Positions 47,385-57,105 of a DNA stretch of 64,000 nt are shown piece after piece. Under the pieces are notes generated by a model. It did not search any database. It was not told where the DNA came from and saw nothing but the letters and a program-made list of their open reading frames with translations. This DNA comes from Blastococcus fimeti (GTDB taxonomy: Bacteria > Actinomycetota > Actinomycetes > Mycobacteriales > Geodermatophilaceae). The stretch covers positions 310,001-374,000 of the forward strand of contig FNAW01000004.1 in NCBI GenBank assembly GCA_900102115.1. Direction: 5' to 3'. Position numbers and translations under genes: made by a program. How positions within the stretch are numbered: position 1 is the stretch's first letter; each line of letters begins with the position of its first letter.

Positions 47385-48314
47385 GTGACCGTCCCCCCGG
47401 ACGGGCAGCCGGACGCGACCAGCGTCCTGCTGCCCGGCCCGTGGACCCACCGCGACATCTCGGCCAACGGGATCTCGCTGCACGTCGCCGAGGCCGGCGA
47501 GGGCCCGCTCGTGCTGCTGCTGCACGGCTTCCCGCAGTTCTGGTGGACCTGGCGCGCCCAGCTCGCCGCCCTGGCCGAAGAGGGTTTCCGGGTGGTCGCC
47601 GCCGACCTGCGCGGCTACGGGGCGAGCGACAAGCCGCCCCGCGGCTACGACCTGCCCACCGCCGCCTCGGACGTCGCCGCGCTGGTGCGCGCCCTGGGCG
47701 AGCGCGACGCCGTCGTCGTCGGGCACGACTGGGGGGCGCTGGTCGGCTGGACGATGGCCGCGCTGCACCCGCGCAGCGTCCGGCGCCTCGTCGTCCTCTC
47801 GATGGCCCACCCGCGACGGCTGCGGGCGGGGATGGCCGACGCGGCGCAACGACGGGCCTTCCGCTACTTCCTGGGCGCGCAGCTCCCGCGGCTGCCCGAG
47901 CGCCGCCTCACCCGTCACGACGACGACCCGGTGGCCGAGCTGCTCCGCACCTGGTCGGGGCCGGACTGGACGCGGACCGCGGACTTCGCCGGGTCCGTCG
48001 ACCGGTACCGGGCCGCCGCCCGCATCCCCCAGGCCGCCTACGGCTCGATGGAGTACTTCCGCTGGGCCGGGCGGTCCCAGCTGCGCCCGGACGGTCTCCG
48101 GTACGCCCGGCGGATGTCCGCTCCGATCTCGGCCCCGACGCTGCAGCTGCACGGGGCGCTGGACCCCTGCGTGCTGCCCGGCACCGCCCGCGGCTCGGGC
48201 CGGTACGTGGCCGGCGCCTACGAGTGGCGCGAGCTCCCGGGCCTGGGCCACTTCCTGCCGGAGGAGGCCCCCGACACCGTCAGCGCCGCGATCGCCGAGT
48301 GGGCCCGGGGCTGA
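47385..48314 (+). CDS. Epoxide-hydrolase-like alpha/beta hydrolase
   Basis: 309 residues. The nucleophile is an Asp in VVGHDWGALVGW, as in epoxide hydrolases and haloalkane dehalogenases; the oxyanion motif is LHGFPQFWWTW (HGxP), and the His lies in LPGLGHFLPEEAP. Cap-domain tyrosines are plausible in AYGSMEYF. Equivalent in place to EphE (Rv3670) of M. tuberculosis. GTG 47385, probably cotranscribed with the holin-like gene; convergent with marP. Confidence 0.9.
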   Translation: MTVPPDGQPDATSVLLPGPWTHRDISANGISLHVAEAGEGPLVLLLHGFPQFWWTWRAQLAALAEEGFRVVAADLRGYGASDKPPRGYDLPTAASDVAALVRALGERDAVVVGHDWGALVGWTMAALHPRSVRRLVVLSMAHPRRLRAGMADAAQRRAFRYFLGAQLPRLPERRLTRHDDDPVAELLRTWSGPDWTRTADFAGSVDRYRAAARIPQAAYGSMEYFRWAGRSQLRPDGLRYARRMSAPISAPTLQLHGALDPCVLPGTARGSGRYVAGAYEWRELPGLGHFLPEEAPDTVSAAIAEWARG

Positions 48315-48320
48315 GCGTCC

Positions 48321-49502
48321 TCACTCGCAGGGGCCGGTGCCCACGGCTGCGCGGGTCCCGCTGCCGGCGGTCGCCGCCCCGTTGACCTCCGGGCCGGTCA
48401 GCGCGTAGCCGGTGTTCGGGTCGTCGATGGCCGAGGCGAAGACGACGCCGAGCACGCTGCCGTCGGGGGCGAGGAGCGGCCCGCCGGAGTTGCCGGCCCG
48501 CACGCTGCCGAACAGCGCGTAGACGTCGCGGTCGACGGTGCCGCTGTTGCGGAAGTTCGGTCCGCTGATCTCGCCCTCGTCGCGGATCCGCGCGGCGCCG
48601 ACGAAGAAGTCGCCGCCCCCCGGGTAGCCCATGATGATCGCGTCGTCGCCGGCGCCGGCCAGGGTCGGCGTGAAGGCCAGCGGCACCTGTGGCAGCCCGG
48701 GCACGTAGAGGACCGCGACGTCGACCGCCTCGTCCACGAACACCGGCGTCGCTTCGTACTCCTCGCCCTCGGCCTCGACGGTGGGCTCGGTGACGCCGGC
48801 GAGCACGTGCGCGTTGGTCATGACCCGCTCGGGTGCGTAGACGAAGCCGGAGCCGTCGATCTGCCGCGAGCAGGAGGGCGCGATGCCGGTGATCTTCACG
48901 ACCGAGCCGCGCACCGCGGCGACCACCGGGCTGCCCTCGAGCGCCGGGTCCGGCGCGGGGACGTCCCGGACCTCGGTCGGGGTGAGCGGGTCGAGCACAT
49001 CGGGCAGCCCGCGCCGGTCGATGGCCTCCCGGAGGCTGTCGTAGACCGACCGCACGCCGGCCGGGACGGCGCTGTCGACGGCCTGCACGAGCGCCGACTG
49101 GCGCACCTGGCCGGCCACCTGCGGGAACGGCGAGGTGGCCAGCGGTGAGGCGACCATCCAGGCGACCAGCAGCACGGCCGCGGCGGACACGACCGCACCG
49201 GCCACCGAGTCCAGCATCTTCGCCGGCTCCCAGGTCACCGTGCGGCGCACCGCCCGGCCGATCGCGCCGGCCAGGATCTGGCCGAGCAGGGCGCCGGCCA
49301 GGACGACGACGAGCGCGGCGAACACCCGGGTGACACTGGAGCCGTCGATGCGCTCGGCAACCGGCCCGGACAGCTGCGCGCCGAGCACGGCGCCGCCCAG
49401 GAAGCCGGCGATCGAGGTGGCCGAGACGAGCAGGCCCTGCCGGAACCCCGAGAGGGCGAAGGCGAGCGCCAGCACGATGAGGACCACGTCCACGAGCGAC
49501 AC
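48321..49502 (-). CDS. marP: MarP-type membrane serine protease
   Basis: 393 residues. Four N-terminal membrane helices (CvpA-like, residues 1-120) carry a periplasmic chymotrypsin-like protease with His232 (TNAHVLAG), Asp261 (VDVAVLYV) and Ser339 (GNSGGP). Cys211 and Cys392 match the redox disulphide known in M. tuberculosis MarP (Rv3671c, 397 residues), needed for acid and oxidative stress survival. GTG at 49502 with GGGGAG upstream. It is the last gene of the nth-trx-nudix-cupredoxin-marP operon. Confidence 0.95.
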   Translation of the reverse strand: MSLVDVVLIVLALAFALSGFRQGLLVSATSIAGFLGGAVLGAQLSGPVAERIDGSSVTRVFAALVVVLAGALLGQILAGAIGRAVRRTVTWEPAKMLDSVAGAVVSAAAVLLVAWMVASPLATSPFPQVAGQVRQSALVQAVDSAVPAGVRSVYDSLREAIDRRGLPDVLDPLTPTEVRDVPAPDPALEGSPVVAAVRGSVVKITGIAPSCSRQIDGSGFVYAPERVMTNAHVLAGVTEPTVEAEGEEYEATPVFVDEAVDVAVLYVPGLPQVPLAFTPTLAGAGDDAIIMGYPGGGDFFVGAARIRDEGEISGPNFRNSGTVDRDVYALFGSVRAGNSGGPLLAPDGSVLGVVFASAIDDPNTGYALTGPEVNGAATAGSGTRAAVGTGPCE

Positions 49503-49504
49503 GG

Positions 49505-49963
49505 TCAGCTCCCCTGGCTCACCGTCATCGTGCCCACCTGGTTGAGCTGGGCGTGGAAGGTGCAGACGAAGGGGTGGTCGCCCGGTACCGAGACCTCGAA
49601 GTCGATGGTCATCTCCTGCCCGGGCGCCAGGAAGTCGATGCCGGCGCCGATGGGCTCGGGGCCCTCGCCGTCGTCGAACTTCAGGTTGTGCGTCATCTCC
49701 TCGGCGACGTTGACCACGGTCAGCCGCACCTTCCCCGGGGCCACGGTGAAGGTGTCCGGGGTGAAGACGTAGTCGTCCTGGGTCTGCAGCGTGACCTCCT
49801 GGACGCCGTCGTCCGCGATGGTCACCGTGCCCAGATCCTCGGTCGACGCACCGGAGGACCCGCCGTCGGATCCCTCGTCGCCGCCGCACCCGGTCAGCAC
49901 GCCCGCGGCGATCGCCGCCGCGACGCACAGCGCCGCCGTCCCCCGCCTCGTCCTGCCCCTCAT
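49505..49963 (-). CDS. Cupredoxin-domain lipoprotein
   Basis: 152 residues. A lipoprotein signal with lipobox LTGC (about residue 22-25) precedes a Ser/Gly/Asp-rich linker and a cupredoxin domain with candidate type I copper ligands: His in THNLKF, then Cys, His and Met in VCTFHAQLNQVGTM. Likely a membrane-tethered electron carrier or copper protein. Its ATG overlaps the NUDIX stop (ATGA), and it ends two bases before the marP start, so it is a full member of the operon. M. tuberculosis has no gene at this place. Confidence 0.88.
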   Translation of the reverse strand: MRGRTRRGTAALCVAAAIAAGVLTGCGGDEGSDGGSSGASTEDLGTVTIADDGVQEVTLQTQDDYVFTPDTFTVAPGKVRLTVVNVAEEMTHNLKFDDGEGPEPIGAGIDFLAPGQEMTIDFEVSVPGDHPFVCTFHAQLNQVGTMTVSQGS

Positions 49964-50727
49964 CGGGGCGGAACCGTACGCGTCGGCGGGCCGTCCGGCG
50001 CGGGAGTGGCGACCGTCGGCGCGGCGGCGTCGCCGGCTGGGTCGTCGTCCCCGGAGCCCGGCAGGGTGTACGGGCTGGGGCGGGGCGCACCCATGGGCCG
50101 CACGTCGGTGTGGTCCCACGGGCGGGTCAGCCCGGCCGCCTCGAGGATCGCGTCGACCAACCCGGCGGTGAAGCCCCAGATGACCATGTCGGCCACGGCG
50201 AAGGCGGGACCGATGAACCCCATCGGGTGTCGCACCCGGTAGCGGTTGGCGGGGTCGACGAGGTCGGCGAGCGGCACCCGGGCCACGCGGGCCACCTCGT
50301 GCGGATCGCCGACGGTGACGTCGCGCGGGTCGTCCCACCAGCCGACCACCGGCACGACCAGCCGGTCCGACGGCGGCAGGTACAGCTCCTGCAACGTGGC
50401 CAGCACCCGGACGCTCTCCGGGTGGATCCCGGCCTCCTCGTGCGCCTCGCGCAGCGCGGTGCCGACGGGGAAGTCGTCGGCGGCCTCCACACCGCCGCCG
50501 GGGAAGGCGGGCTGGCCGGCGTGGCTGCGCAGGTGCGCGGACTTCTCGATGAACAGCAGGTCGGGGCCGGCCGGGCCCTCGCCGAAGAGGATCAGCACGG
50601 CCGACCGCCGGGCGGTGGCCGTCACCTCCGGCATCCGGTGGGCCAGCGGCAGGTCGTGCGCCCCGTCCAGCAGCCGCCGCAGGTACTCCGGCAGGCCGTC
50701 GGTGCGGACGTGGTCGGCGGCGCTCAC
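49960..50727 (-). CDS. NUDIX hydrolase, CoA pyrophosphatase-like
   Basis: 255 residues. The Nudix box is GGGVEAADDFPVGTALREAH followed by EEAGI, and the preceding FIEKSAHLRSHAGQPAFPGG contains the LRSHxGQxxFPGG motif specific to CoA/acyl-CoA pyrophosphatases (NudL type). The C-terminal Pro-rich tail is extra. GTG 50727 overlaps the thioredoxin stop. Equivalent to Rv3672c. Confidence 0.92.
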   Translation of the reverse strand: MSAADHVRTDGLPEYLRRLLDGAHDLPLAHRMPEVTATARRSAVLILFGEGPAGPDLLFIEKSAHLRSHAGQPAFPGGGVEAADDFPVGTALREAHEEAGIHPESVRVLATLQELYLPPSDRLVVPVVGWWDDPRDVTVGDPHEVARVARVPLADLVDPANRYRVRHPMGFIGPAFAVADMVIWGFTAGLVDAILEAAGLTRPWDHTDVRPMGAPRPSPYTLPGSGDDDPAGDAAAPTVATPAPDGPPTRTVPPR

Positions 50728-51290
50728 AGCTGCACCCCGAGGTGCTCGGCGACCAGGCTCCGCAGCTCCTCGTAGGAGCTGACCTCGCCCCGCTCCACGT
50801 GCACGACGGCCCCGTCCGCGGTCAGGAACACCGTGTGCGGCAGGCCCAGCAGGCCGAGCTCCGCGGCCAGCTCGCCACCCCCGTCGAATGCGCTGGGAAA
50901 GGTCAGCCCCGCGTCGGCGGCGAAGGAGGTGCCCTGCGGGAGGCCGTCCTGGGTGTCGACGCCGAGCACGCGGACCTGCTCCCCGGCCACCTCGGACAGC
51001 TGCTGCACGTGCGGCAGCTCCGCGCGGCACGGGCCGCACCAGCTGGCCCAGAGGTTGAGGACCGTCGGCACGCCCGGCGCCTGCGCCAGGTCGAGGTCGC
51101 CCCCACCGAGGCAGTCGAGGGACACCACGAGGTCGCCGGCCGCCGGCTCGCCGGACCCCGCAGGGCAGGGCGGCAGGTCCGTCTCGACAGCCGCCGGCTC
51201 CGTCGGCGCGGCGCTCTCCTCCGGTCCGGCGTCGGCGGTGCAGGCGGTGAGGGCGAGCAGCGCCACCGCGGCCGCCACCAGGACGCGCAT
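50724..51290 (-). CDS. TlpA/ResA-like thioredoxin lipoprotein
   Basis: 188 residues. Lipobox LTAC (Cys17) after a short hydrophobic signal, then a thioredoxin fold with WCGPC (Cys85, Cys88). It would act outside the membrane as a disulphide reductase, possibly on the MarP disulphide. ATG 51290 overlaps the nth stop by one base. Equivalent to Rv3673c. Confidence 0.92.
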   Translation of the reverse strand: MRVLVAAAVALLALTACTADAGPEESAAPTEPAAVETDLPPCPAGSGEPAAGDLVVSLDCLGGGDLDLAQAPGVPTVLNLWASWCGPCRAELPHVQQLSEVAGEQVRVLGVDTQDGLPQGTSFAADAGLTFPSAFDGGGELAAELGLLGLPHTVFLTADGAVVHVERGEVSSYEELRSLVAEHLGVQL

Positions 51291-52090
51291 CACTCGGTGT
51301 CCGACGCGGCGGGGCTCTTCACCAGCTTCGCCGCCGCCTCGGGGTCGACCGGGCCGATGCCGTAGGAGGGGCACCACTGCGCCAGCCCGCAGGCCCCGCA
51401 GGCGGCCTTCTTGGCGTGGCACACCCGGCGGCCGTGGAAGATCACGCGGTGGGAGAAGTCGGTCCACTCCTTCTTCGGGATCAGCTCGGCGATCTGCGCC
51501 TCGACCTTGACCGGGTCCTCCTCCTCGGTCCAGCCGAAGCGCCGCACGAGCCGGCCGAAGTGGGTGTCGACGGTCAGGCCCGGCACGCCGAACGCGTTGC
51601 CGAGGACGACGTTCGCCGTCTTGCGCCCGACCCCCGGCAGGGTGACGAGGTCCGCCATCCGGCCGGGCACCTCGCCGTCGAACCGCTCGACCAGCGCCTG
51701 CGCCAGGCCCAGCGCGGAGTTCGCCTTCGCCCGGAAGAACCCGGTCGGCTTGAGGATCTCCTCGAGGTCGGCCCGCTCGGCACCGGCCAGGGCCGCGGCG
51801 TCGGGGTACCGCGCGAAGAGCGTGGGGGTGACCTTGTTGACCGTCCGGTCCGTCGTCTGCGCGGAGAGCACCGTGGCCACCAGCAACTCGAAGGCGTTGG
51901 TGAAGTCCAGCTCGCAGTGCGCGTCGGGATGGATGACGGCCAGCTCGCGGGCCATGCGGCGGGCCCGGCGGGTACGGCCCAGCGGCGTCTCCCCCGGGTC
52001 GAAGGGGGAGGCCCCCGTGCGGGCGGCCACGGTGGGCCGGCGGACCTTGACCGGGCGCACGTAGGCCGGCGACGGAGCGGGGGCGGACAC
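51290..52090 (-). CDS. nth: Endonuclease III
   Basis: 266 residues. HhH motif [11 protein letters not shown] with catalytic Lys157, catalytic Asp175 in TVDTHFGR, and the [4Fe-4S] motif Cys224-x6-Cys231-x2-Cys234-x5-Cys240. It excises oxidised pyrimidines and nicks the abasic site. GTG at 52090 gives an N-terminal extension of about 30 residues compared with E. coli, common in actinobacteria. First gene of the five-gene operon that ends with marP. Confidence 0.97.
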   Translation of the reverse strand: MSAPAPSPAYVRPVKVRRPTVAARTGASPFDPGETPLGRTRRARRMARELAVIHPDAHCELDFTNAFELLVATVLSAQTTDRTVNKVTPTLFARYPDAAALAGAERADLEEILKPTGFFRAKANSALGLAQALVERFDGEVPGRMADLVTLPGVGRKTANVVLGNAFGVPGLTVDTHFGRLVRRFGWTEEEDPVKVEAQIAELIPKKEWTDFSHRVIFHGRRVCHAKKAACGACGLAQWCPSYGIGPVDPEAAAKLVKSPAASDTE

Positions 52091-52227
52091 GCGACCGAGC
52101 GTAGGCGGCCCGGCTGACAGGCACCGTCCGTGTCATCATCGGAGGCGGCCGCCCTCCCCGAGGGGGCCGTCGTCGCGTCGTCGTCGTGTCGCCGTCGCGT
52201 CGTCGGACAGCTCCGGAGGAGGTTCCC

Positions 52228-52467
52228 GTGGTCGCACTGAGCGTCATCCTCTTCCCGCCGCTGCTGATCGCCTTCCTGCTCGTCATGGAGCGCGTCGAGG
52301 AGCCGCTGCGCCGCCCCGCCTCCCCGCGCGAGGTCGGCGAGTTCCTCGACACCGCGAACGCCGCGGAGGTCGACACCCTGGCCCACTCCGGCCTGCGGCG
52401 GGCGCTGTTCCGCTGGCGCCGGCGCCGCAAGGGCGACGCCACCACCACCAATCCCCCGCTGGTCTGA
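52228..52467 (+). CDS. Small single-helix membrane protein upstream of crp
   Basis: 79 residues from GTG 52228, which has GGAGGAGG six bases upstream. One N-terminal membrane helix (LSVILFPPLLIAFLLVM) is followed by a charged cytoplasmic tail ending in arginine-rich FRWRRRRKG. No named family is recognised. It lies between nth and crp on the plus strand. Confidence 0.75.
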   Translation: MVALSVILFPPLLIAFLLVMERVEEPLRRPASPREVGEFLDTANAAEVDTLAHSGLRRALFRWRRRRKGDATTTNPPLV

Positions 52468-52486
52468 GCCGCCCTCCGACGGCCGG

Positions 52487-52502
52487 TGTGAGCCGGCGCA
52501 CT
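52487..52502. promoter_or_regulatory. Possible Crp box upstream of crp
   Basis: TGTGA-N6-GCACT fits TGTGA-N6-TCACA at 8 of 10 positions. It lies about 125 bases before the crp start and about 60 upstream of a -10-like TAGACT (52558-52563). Autoregulation of crp is common, so this is a plausible site. Confidence 0.4.
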
Positions 52503-52618
52503 CGCTCGCAGGGGGGACGTCGGCGCCACCGAACGGGTGACCCGTCGCACAGCCCCCTAGACTCGGCGCGGACACGGGAGCTTTGCGCCCGTCGAGCAGC
52601 AGTGGGAAAGGACGTGCA

Positions 52619-53293
52619 GTGGACGAGGTGCTGGCCCAGTCGGGGCTCTTCCAGGGGCTCTCGGAAGACGCGGTGGACCCCGTCCTCAGCCGCCTCGAGA
52701 TCGTCACGCTCCCCCGCGGCCGCGTCGTCTTCAACGAGGGCGAGCCCGGCGACAGCCTCTACATCGTGATGACGGGCAAGATCAAGCTGTCCCGTCGCGC
52801 CCCCGACGGCCGCGAGAACGTGCTGGCCGTCATGGGCCCCTCCGACCAGTTCGGCGAGCTGTCGGTCTTCGACCCCGGCCCGCGGACGGCGACGGCGACC
52901 GCGGTCACCGACGTCCGCCTCGCGCGCATGCCACAGTCGGTGCTGCGCCCGTGGATCGAGGCGCACCCGGAGATCGGCGAGCAGCTGCTCCGCGTGCTGG
53001 CCCGCCGCCTGCGCCGCACGAACGACTCCGTCGCCGACCTGATCTTCACCGACGTCCCCGGCCGCGTGGCCAAGGCGCTGCTGCAGATGGCCGACCGCTT
53101 CGGCAACCGCGAGAGCGACGGCCTGCGCGTGAAGCACGACCTCACGCAGGAGGAGCTGGCCCAGCTGGTCGGCGCCTCCCGCGAGACGGTGAACAAGGCG
53201 CTCGCCGACTTCGTGCACCGCGGCTGGATCCAGCTGCAGGGCAAGTCGGTCGTCGTCCTCGACGAGGAGCGCCTGCGCCGCCGCGCGCGGTAA
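52619..53293 (+). CDS. crp: Crp/Fnr-family cAMP receptor protein
   Basis: 224 residues, identical in length to M. tuberculosis CRP (Rv3676) and with the same start VDE. The cAMP pocket has [19 protein letters not shown]; the hinge ends [20 protein letters not shown]; the HTH is [20 protein letters not shown]. It is a global regulator answering cAMP. GTG at 52619 follows AAAGGACGTGCA. A 20-bp hairpin terminator follows it. Confidence 0.97.
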   Translation: MDEVLAQSGLFQGLSEDAVDPVLSRLEIVTLPRGRVVFNEGEPGDSLYIVMTGKIKLSRRAPDGRENVLAVMGPSDQFGELSVFDPGPRTATATAVTDVRLARMPQSVLRPWIEAHPEIGEQLLRVLARRLRRTNDSVADLIFTDVPGRVAKALLQMADRFGNRESDGLRVKHDLTQEELAQLVGASRETVNKALADFVHRGWIQLQGKSVVVLDEERLRRRAR

Positions 53294-53303
53294 CACGCCT
53301 CGC

Positions 53304-53346
53304 ACCACAGAGGCCCGGAACCGTCACGGTTCCGGGCCTCTGTGGT
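53304..53346. terminator. Bidirectional hairpin terminator between crp and the NUDIX gene
   Basis: Perfect 20-base arms (53304-53323 and 53327-53346) with a TCA loop, placed between convergent stops. It should stop transcription from both sides. One of the strongest hairpins in the window. Confidence 0.9.
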
Positions 53347-54138
53347 TCAGGCCTTCGTCGGCGCTACGAGACCGACGCGGGTGCCGTCGGGCAGGACGGC
53401 GAAGCGGCCCTCGGGGGTCTGCTCGAACTCCGGCATGATCGGCTCGAGCGGATCCGGCGGCGAGCCGGCCAGCGCGGCCGCGACGTCGGCGAACCGGCCC
53501 AGCTGGGACAGCGTGTGGGACGTCGGGGGCAGCATCGGCCGCCCGCCCGCGTGGTGCTCGACCAGCGCGGCGGCCGGAGAGAGCCACGCCGCCTCGTCGG
53601 CCTCGCCGGAGACGTCGCGCGCCTCCTGCCCGGCCGGCAGCGCCGCGACGAAGAACTTGGTGTCGTACCGGCGGGACTCCATCGGCGGGGTGATCCAGTG
53701 CGCGAAGGGGCGCAGCAGGTCCGAGCGCAGCACCAGCCCGCGGCCGGCGAGCAGCTCGGTCAGCGACAGGTCGCGGCTGAGCAGCGCCTGGCGCTGCTCC
53801 TCCCAGTCGTCCCCGGACACGTCCGGCACGACCGCGCCCTCGGCGGGACCGGCCAGCAGCACGCCGGCCTCCTCGAACGTCTCCCGCACCGCGGCGCAGA
53901 CCAGCTCGCGGGCCAGCCGCTCGTCGCAGCCGAAGGCCTCGGCCCACTCCGCCGGCGTCGGGCCGGCCCAGCCGATCTCGGTGTCGGCGTCCCGCTCGTC
54001 GACGCCACCGCCGGGGTAGGCGGTCATCCCGCCGGCGAACGGCATGCCCTTGGTGCGCCGCAGCAGGTAGACCTCGAGGCCGGGGTCGCCGTCGCGGACG
54101 ATCAGCACGGTGGCCGCGTGGCGGATCGCGTCGCTCAT
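53347..54138 (-). CDS. NUDIX hydrolase (NUDT19-like)
   Basis: 263 residues. The Nudix box is split by an insertion, as in the NUDT7/19-type enzymes: [14 protein letters not shown], then [18 protein letters not shown] about 45 residues on. The region [20 protein letters not shown] is typical of this branch. Its ATG overlaps the RidA stop. It closes the DUF4177-RidA-NUDIX operon beside crp. Confidence 0.88.
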   Translation of the reverse strand: MSDAIRHAATVLIVRDGDPGLEVYLLRRTKGMPFAGGMTAYPGGGVDERDADTEIGWAGPTPAEWAEAFGCDERLARELVCAAVRETFEEAGVLLAGPAEGAVVPDVSGDDWEEQRQALLSRDLSLTELLAGRGLVLRSDLLRPFAHWITPPMESRRYDTKFFVAALPAGQEARDVSGEADEAAWLSPAAALVEHHAGGRPMLPPTSHTLSQLGRFADVAAALAGSPPDPLEPIMPEFEQTPEGRFAVLPDGTRVGLVAPTKA

Positions 54139-54605
54139 CGCAGCTCGACCGTGAGCTCGACCTCGACGGGTGCGCCCAGCGGCAGCTCCGCGACGCCGAC
54201 GGCGCTGCGGGCGTGCCGGCCGGCCTCGCCGAAGATCTTGGCCAGCAGCTCGCTGGCCCCGTTGATGACCCGCGGCTGGCCGGTGAAGCCCTCGGCGCTG
54301 GCCACGTACCCGACGACGCGCACGATGCGCGCGACCTCGTCCAGGCCGACCAGGTCGTCGATCGCGGCCAGGCCGTTGAGCGCGCAGACCTTGGCGTCGG
54401 CCGCGGCCGCCTCGGCGTCCACCGAGCCGCCGACCTTGCCGGTGCGGCGCAGGCCGCCGTCGACGAACGGCAGCTGACCGGACGTGAACACCAGCGAGCC
54501 GGTGCGGATGGCGGGGACGTAGGCGGCGACCGGCGCGGCCACGGGCGGCAGCCGGATGCCGAGCTCGGCGAGCCGGGCGTGCCAGCCGCCCGCGGGCGCG
54601 GTCAT
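54135..54605 (-). CDS. RidA-family protein (enamine/imine deaminase type)
   Basis: 156 residues. [13 protein letters not shown], then [14 protein letters not shown] and [18 protein letters not shown] are the family strands; the terminal Arg-Ser-Ala-Val-Gly segment holds the usual substrate-contact Arg. RidA clears reactive enamines from PLP enzymes. ATG 54605 overlaps the DUF4177 stop. Position matches Rv3678c. Confidence 0.9.
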   Translation of the reverse strand: MTAPAGGWHARLAELGIRLPPVAAPVAAYVPAIRTGSLVFTSGQLPFVDGGLRRTGKVGGSVDAEAAAADAKVCALNGLAAIDDLVGLDEVARIVRVVGYVASAEGFTGQPRVINGASELLAKIFGEAGRHARSAVGVAELPLGAPVEVELTVELR

Positions 54606-54772
54606 GCCGGGCGCTTGAGGTACGCGACGAGCTGGTCGGAGCCGCTCGGGCCCGGGAGCACGGTCACCAGCTCCCACCCGTCCACGCCCCACGAGTCGAG
54701 GATCGCCTTGGTGTTGTGGATGAGCAGCGGGATGGTGGCGTACTCCCAGCGCTGGCGTGCCGATTCGGTCAT
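54602..54772 (-). CDS. DUF4177 small protein
   Basis: 56 residues. WEYATIPLLIHNTKAILDSW then GVDGWELVTVLPGPSG is the DUF4177 pattern (WEY...NxxGxxGWELV). Function unknown. ATG at 54772; its stop overlaps the RidA start by four bases, so it is the first gene of a coupled three-gene operon divergent from the ArsA pair. Confidence 0.87.
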   Translation of the reverse strand: MTESARQRWEYATIPLLIHNTKAILDSWGVDGWELVTVLPGPSGSDQLVAYLKRPA

Positions 54773-54864
54773 GCGCGCGACGCTAGCGCAGCGCACCGCC
54801 GTCGCGGACCGTGCGTCCCCGGCTGCACCGGGCCGGGCGGCCGACGTGCTCCTACGCTGGAGCA

Positions 54865-55860
54865 GTGAGCCCCTCCCCCTCGTCCGCGCGCCTGCACGTC
54901 GTCACCGGCAAGGGCGGGACGGGGAAGACCACCGTGGCCGCGGCGCTCGCCCTCGCGCTGGCCGCCGACGGGCGGACGGTGCTCCTGGTCGAGACCGAGG
55001 GCCGGCAGGGCGTCGCCCAGCTGTTCGACACCGCGCCGCTGCCCTACGAGGAGCGGCGCGTGGCGGTCGCCCGCGGCGGCGGCGAGGTCAAGGCGCTCGC
55101 GATCGACGTCGAGGAGGCGCTGCTGGACTACCTCGACATGTTCTACAACCTGCGCCGCGCCGGCCGGGCGCTGCGCAAGATGGGCGCCATCGACTTCGCC
55201 ACCGCCATCGCGCCGGGCCTCCGTGACGTGCTGATCACCGGCAAGATCAAGGAGGCGGTCACCCGCCGCAAGGACGGCCGCCCCGTCTACGACGCCGTCG
55301 TCGTCGACGCCCCGCCGACCGGCCGGATCACCCGCTTCCTCGGGGTCACCGGCGAGATGTCCCAGCTGGCCCGCTCGGGCCCGATCAAGACCCAGAGCGA
55401 CGGCGTCATGGCGGTGCTGAAGTCCCCGCAGACCGCCGTCCACCTGGTCACGATCCTCGAGGACATGCCCGTGCAGGAGACCGCCGACGCGATCGACGAG
55501 CTGCGCAAGACCGGGCTGCCGATCGGCTCGGTGATCGTGAACCTGGCCACCGAACCGGTGCTGCCCCCCGACGGGCTGGCCCGCGCTGCGGGCGCCGGGC
55601 TCACCGGGGCCGACCTCGCACCGGCGCTGGCCGCGGCGCACCTGCCCGCGGACAGCGGGATCGCCGACGCGCTGGCGGCCCAGACCGTGGAGCACGCCCG
55701 CCGGTGGACGGCGCAGGACGCGCTGCGGGACGACGTCGAGGCGCTCGGCCAGCCGACCGTCGAGCTGCCGCTGCTGACCGGCCCCATGGACCTCGGCTCG
55801 CTGTTCGAGCTCGCCGGCCGGCTCGAGGAGCACCTGCTCGTCGCGGACGTGGCCGCGTGA
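54865..55860 (+). CDS. ArsA/GET3-family ATPase, first of a pair
   Basis: 331 residues. P-loop [11 protein letters not shown] with the deviant signature lysine; switch II region [12 protein letters not shown]. Corresponds to Rv3679. In mycobacteria the two proteins form a heterodimeric Get3-like ATPase (BagAB) with roles in envelope and redox stress. The protein lacks the arsenite-binding cysteines of ArsA. GTG at 54865; the stop overlaps the start of the second gene. Confidence 0.92.
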   Translation: MSPSPSSARLHVVTGKGGTGKTTVAAALALALAADGRTVLLVETEGRQGVAQLFDTAPLPYEERRVAVARGGGEVKALAIDVEEALLDYLDMFYNLRRAGRALRKMGAIDFATAIAPGLRDVLITGKIKEAVTRRKDGRPVYDAVVVDAPPTGRITRFLGVTGEMSQLARSGPIKTQSDGVMAVLKSPQTAVHLVTILEDMPVQETADAIDELRKTGLPIGSVIVNLATEPVLPPDGLARAAGAGLTGADLAPALAAAHLPADSGIADALAAQTVEHARRWTAQDALRDDVEALGQPTVELPLLTGPMDLGSLFELAGRLEEHLLVADVAA

Positions 55861-57065
55861 GCGCTCCGGCCGGCCGGGCCCGTCCGCAGGCGCCGGCGCT
55901 GGACCTCGGCGCGCTGATCGAGGACCGGGAGACCCGGATCGTCGTGTGCTGCGGCGCCGGCGGCGTGGGCAAGACGACGACGTCGGCGGCGCTCGCCCTG
56001 GCCGCCGCGGAGGCCGGCCGGTCCGTCGTCGTCCTCACCATCGACCCGGCCCGGCGGCTGGCCCAGTCGCTCGGCCTGACCGAGCTGGACAACGAGCCAC
56101 GGCGGGTCCACATCCCTGGTGGCGCGGCCACGGGCGAGCTGCACGCGATGATGCTGGACATGAAGCGGACGTTCGACGACATCGTCGCCGCTCACTCCAC
56201 GCCCGAGCGCGCCCAGGCGATCCTGGACAACCCCTTCTACCAGACCCTGAGCTCGTCGTTCTCCGGGACGCAGGAGTACATGGCGATGGAGAAGCTGGGC
56301 CAGCTGCGGGCCAGCGACCAGTGGGACCTGATCATCGTCGACACCCCGCCGTCGCGGTCGGCGCTGGACTTCCTCGACGCCCCGAACCGGATGAGCCGCT
56401 TCCTCGACGGCACGATGATCCGGCTGCTGATGGCCCCGAGCCGGGCCGGCTTCAAGTTCGCCAGCGCCGGCTTCCTGCTGTTCAGCCGGATCGTGTCGAA
56501 GATCCTCGGCGGCCAGCTGCTGCGTGACATCTCCGCCTTCGTCGCCGCGCTGGACACGATGTTCGGCGGCTTCCGCGAGCGGGCCACCGCCACCTACGAG
56601 CTGCTGCGCCGGCCGGGGACGTCGTTCGTCGTCGTCGCCTCCCCCGAGCCCGACGCGCTGCGCGAGGCCTCCTACTTCGTCGACCGGCTCTCCGCCGACG
56701 CGATGCCGCTGGCCGGGCTGGTGGTGAACCGGACGCACCCGCCGGCGACCGCCGCGCTCTCGGCGACGCGGGCGGAGTCCGCGGCGGAGGAGGTGCTCGA
56801 GGCCGGTGGCCCCGACGCCCCCCTGGCGGCGGCGGCGCTGCGCGTGCACGCCGAGCGGATGACCCTCGCCGCCCGCGAGCAGCACCTGGCCGACCGGTTC
56901 ACCAGCGCCCATCCGGAGGTCGCCGTCCGCACGGTGCCGGCTGCCGCCGGCGACGTCCACGACCTCGACGGGCTGCGCACCATGGCCGCGGCGCTGACCG
57001 GCGCCGACGAGGACACGCCGACCGGCACGCCGCGCACACGGATCCTCCCCGCGCGCCGCGGCTGA
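55857..57065 (+). CDS. ArsA/GET3-family ATPase, second of a pair
   Basis: 402 residues. P-loop [13 protein letters not shown], switch segment [18 protein letters not shown], and a helical insert with hydrophobic residues ([20 protein letters not shown]) that may form a client-binding groove. GTG 55857 overlaps the first gene's stop (GTGA). Corresponds to Rv3680. Partner of the preceding ATPase; substrates unknown. Confidence 0.92.
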   Translation: MSAPAGRARPQAPALDLGALIEDRETRIVVCCGAGGVGKTTTSAALALAAAEAGRSVVVLTIDPARRLAQSLGLTELDNEPRRVHIPGGAATGELHAMMLDMKRTFDDIVAAHSTPERAQAILDNPFYQTLSSSFSGTQEYMAMEKLGQLRASDQWDLIIVDTPPSRSALDFLDAPNRMSRFLDGTMIRLLMAPSRAGFKFASAGFLLFSRIVSKILGGQLLRDISAFVAALDTMFGGFRERATATYELLRRPGTSFVVVASPEPDALREASYFVDRLSADAMPLAGLVVNRTHPPATAALSATRAESAAEEVLEAGGPDAPLAAAALRVHAERMTLAAREQHLADRFTSAHPEVAVRTVPAAAGDVHDLDGLRTMAAALTGADEDTPTGTPRTRILPARRG

Positions 57066-57105
57066 CCCCGGCCGGAGCAGGGCCGCGCGCCGTACATTGA
57101 CGGGG

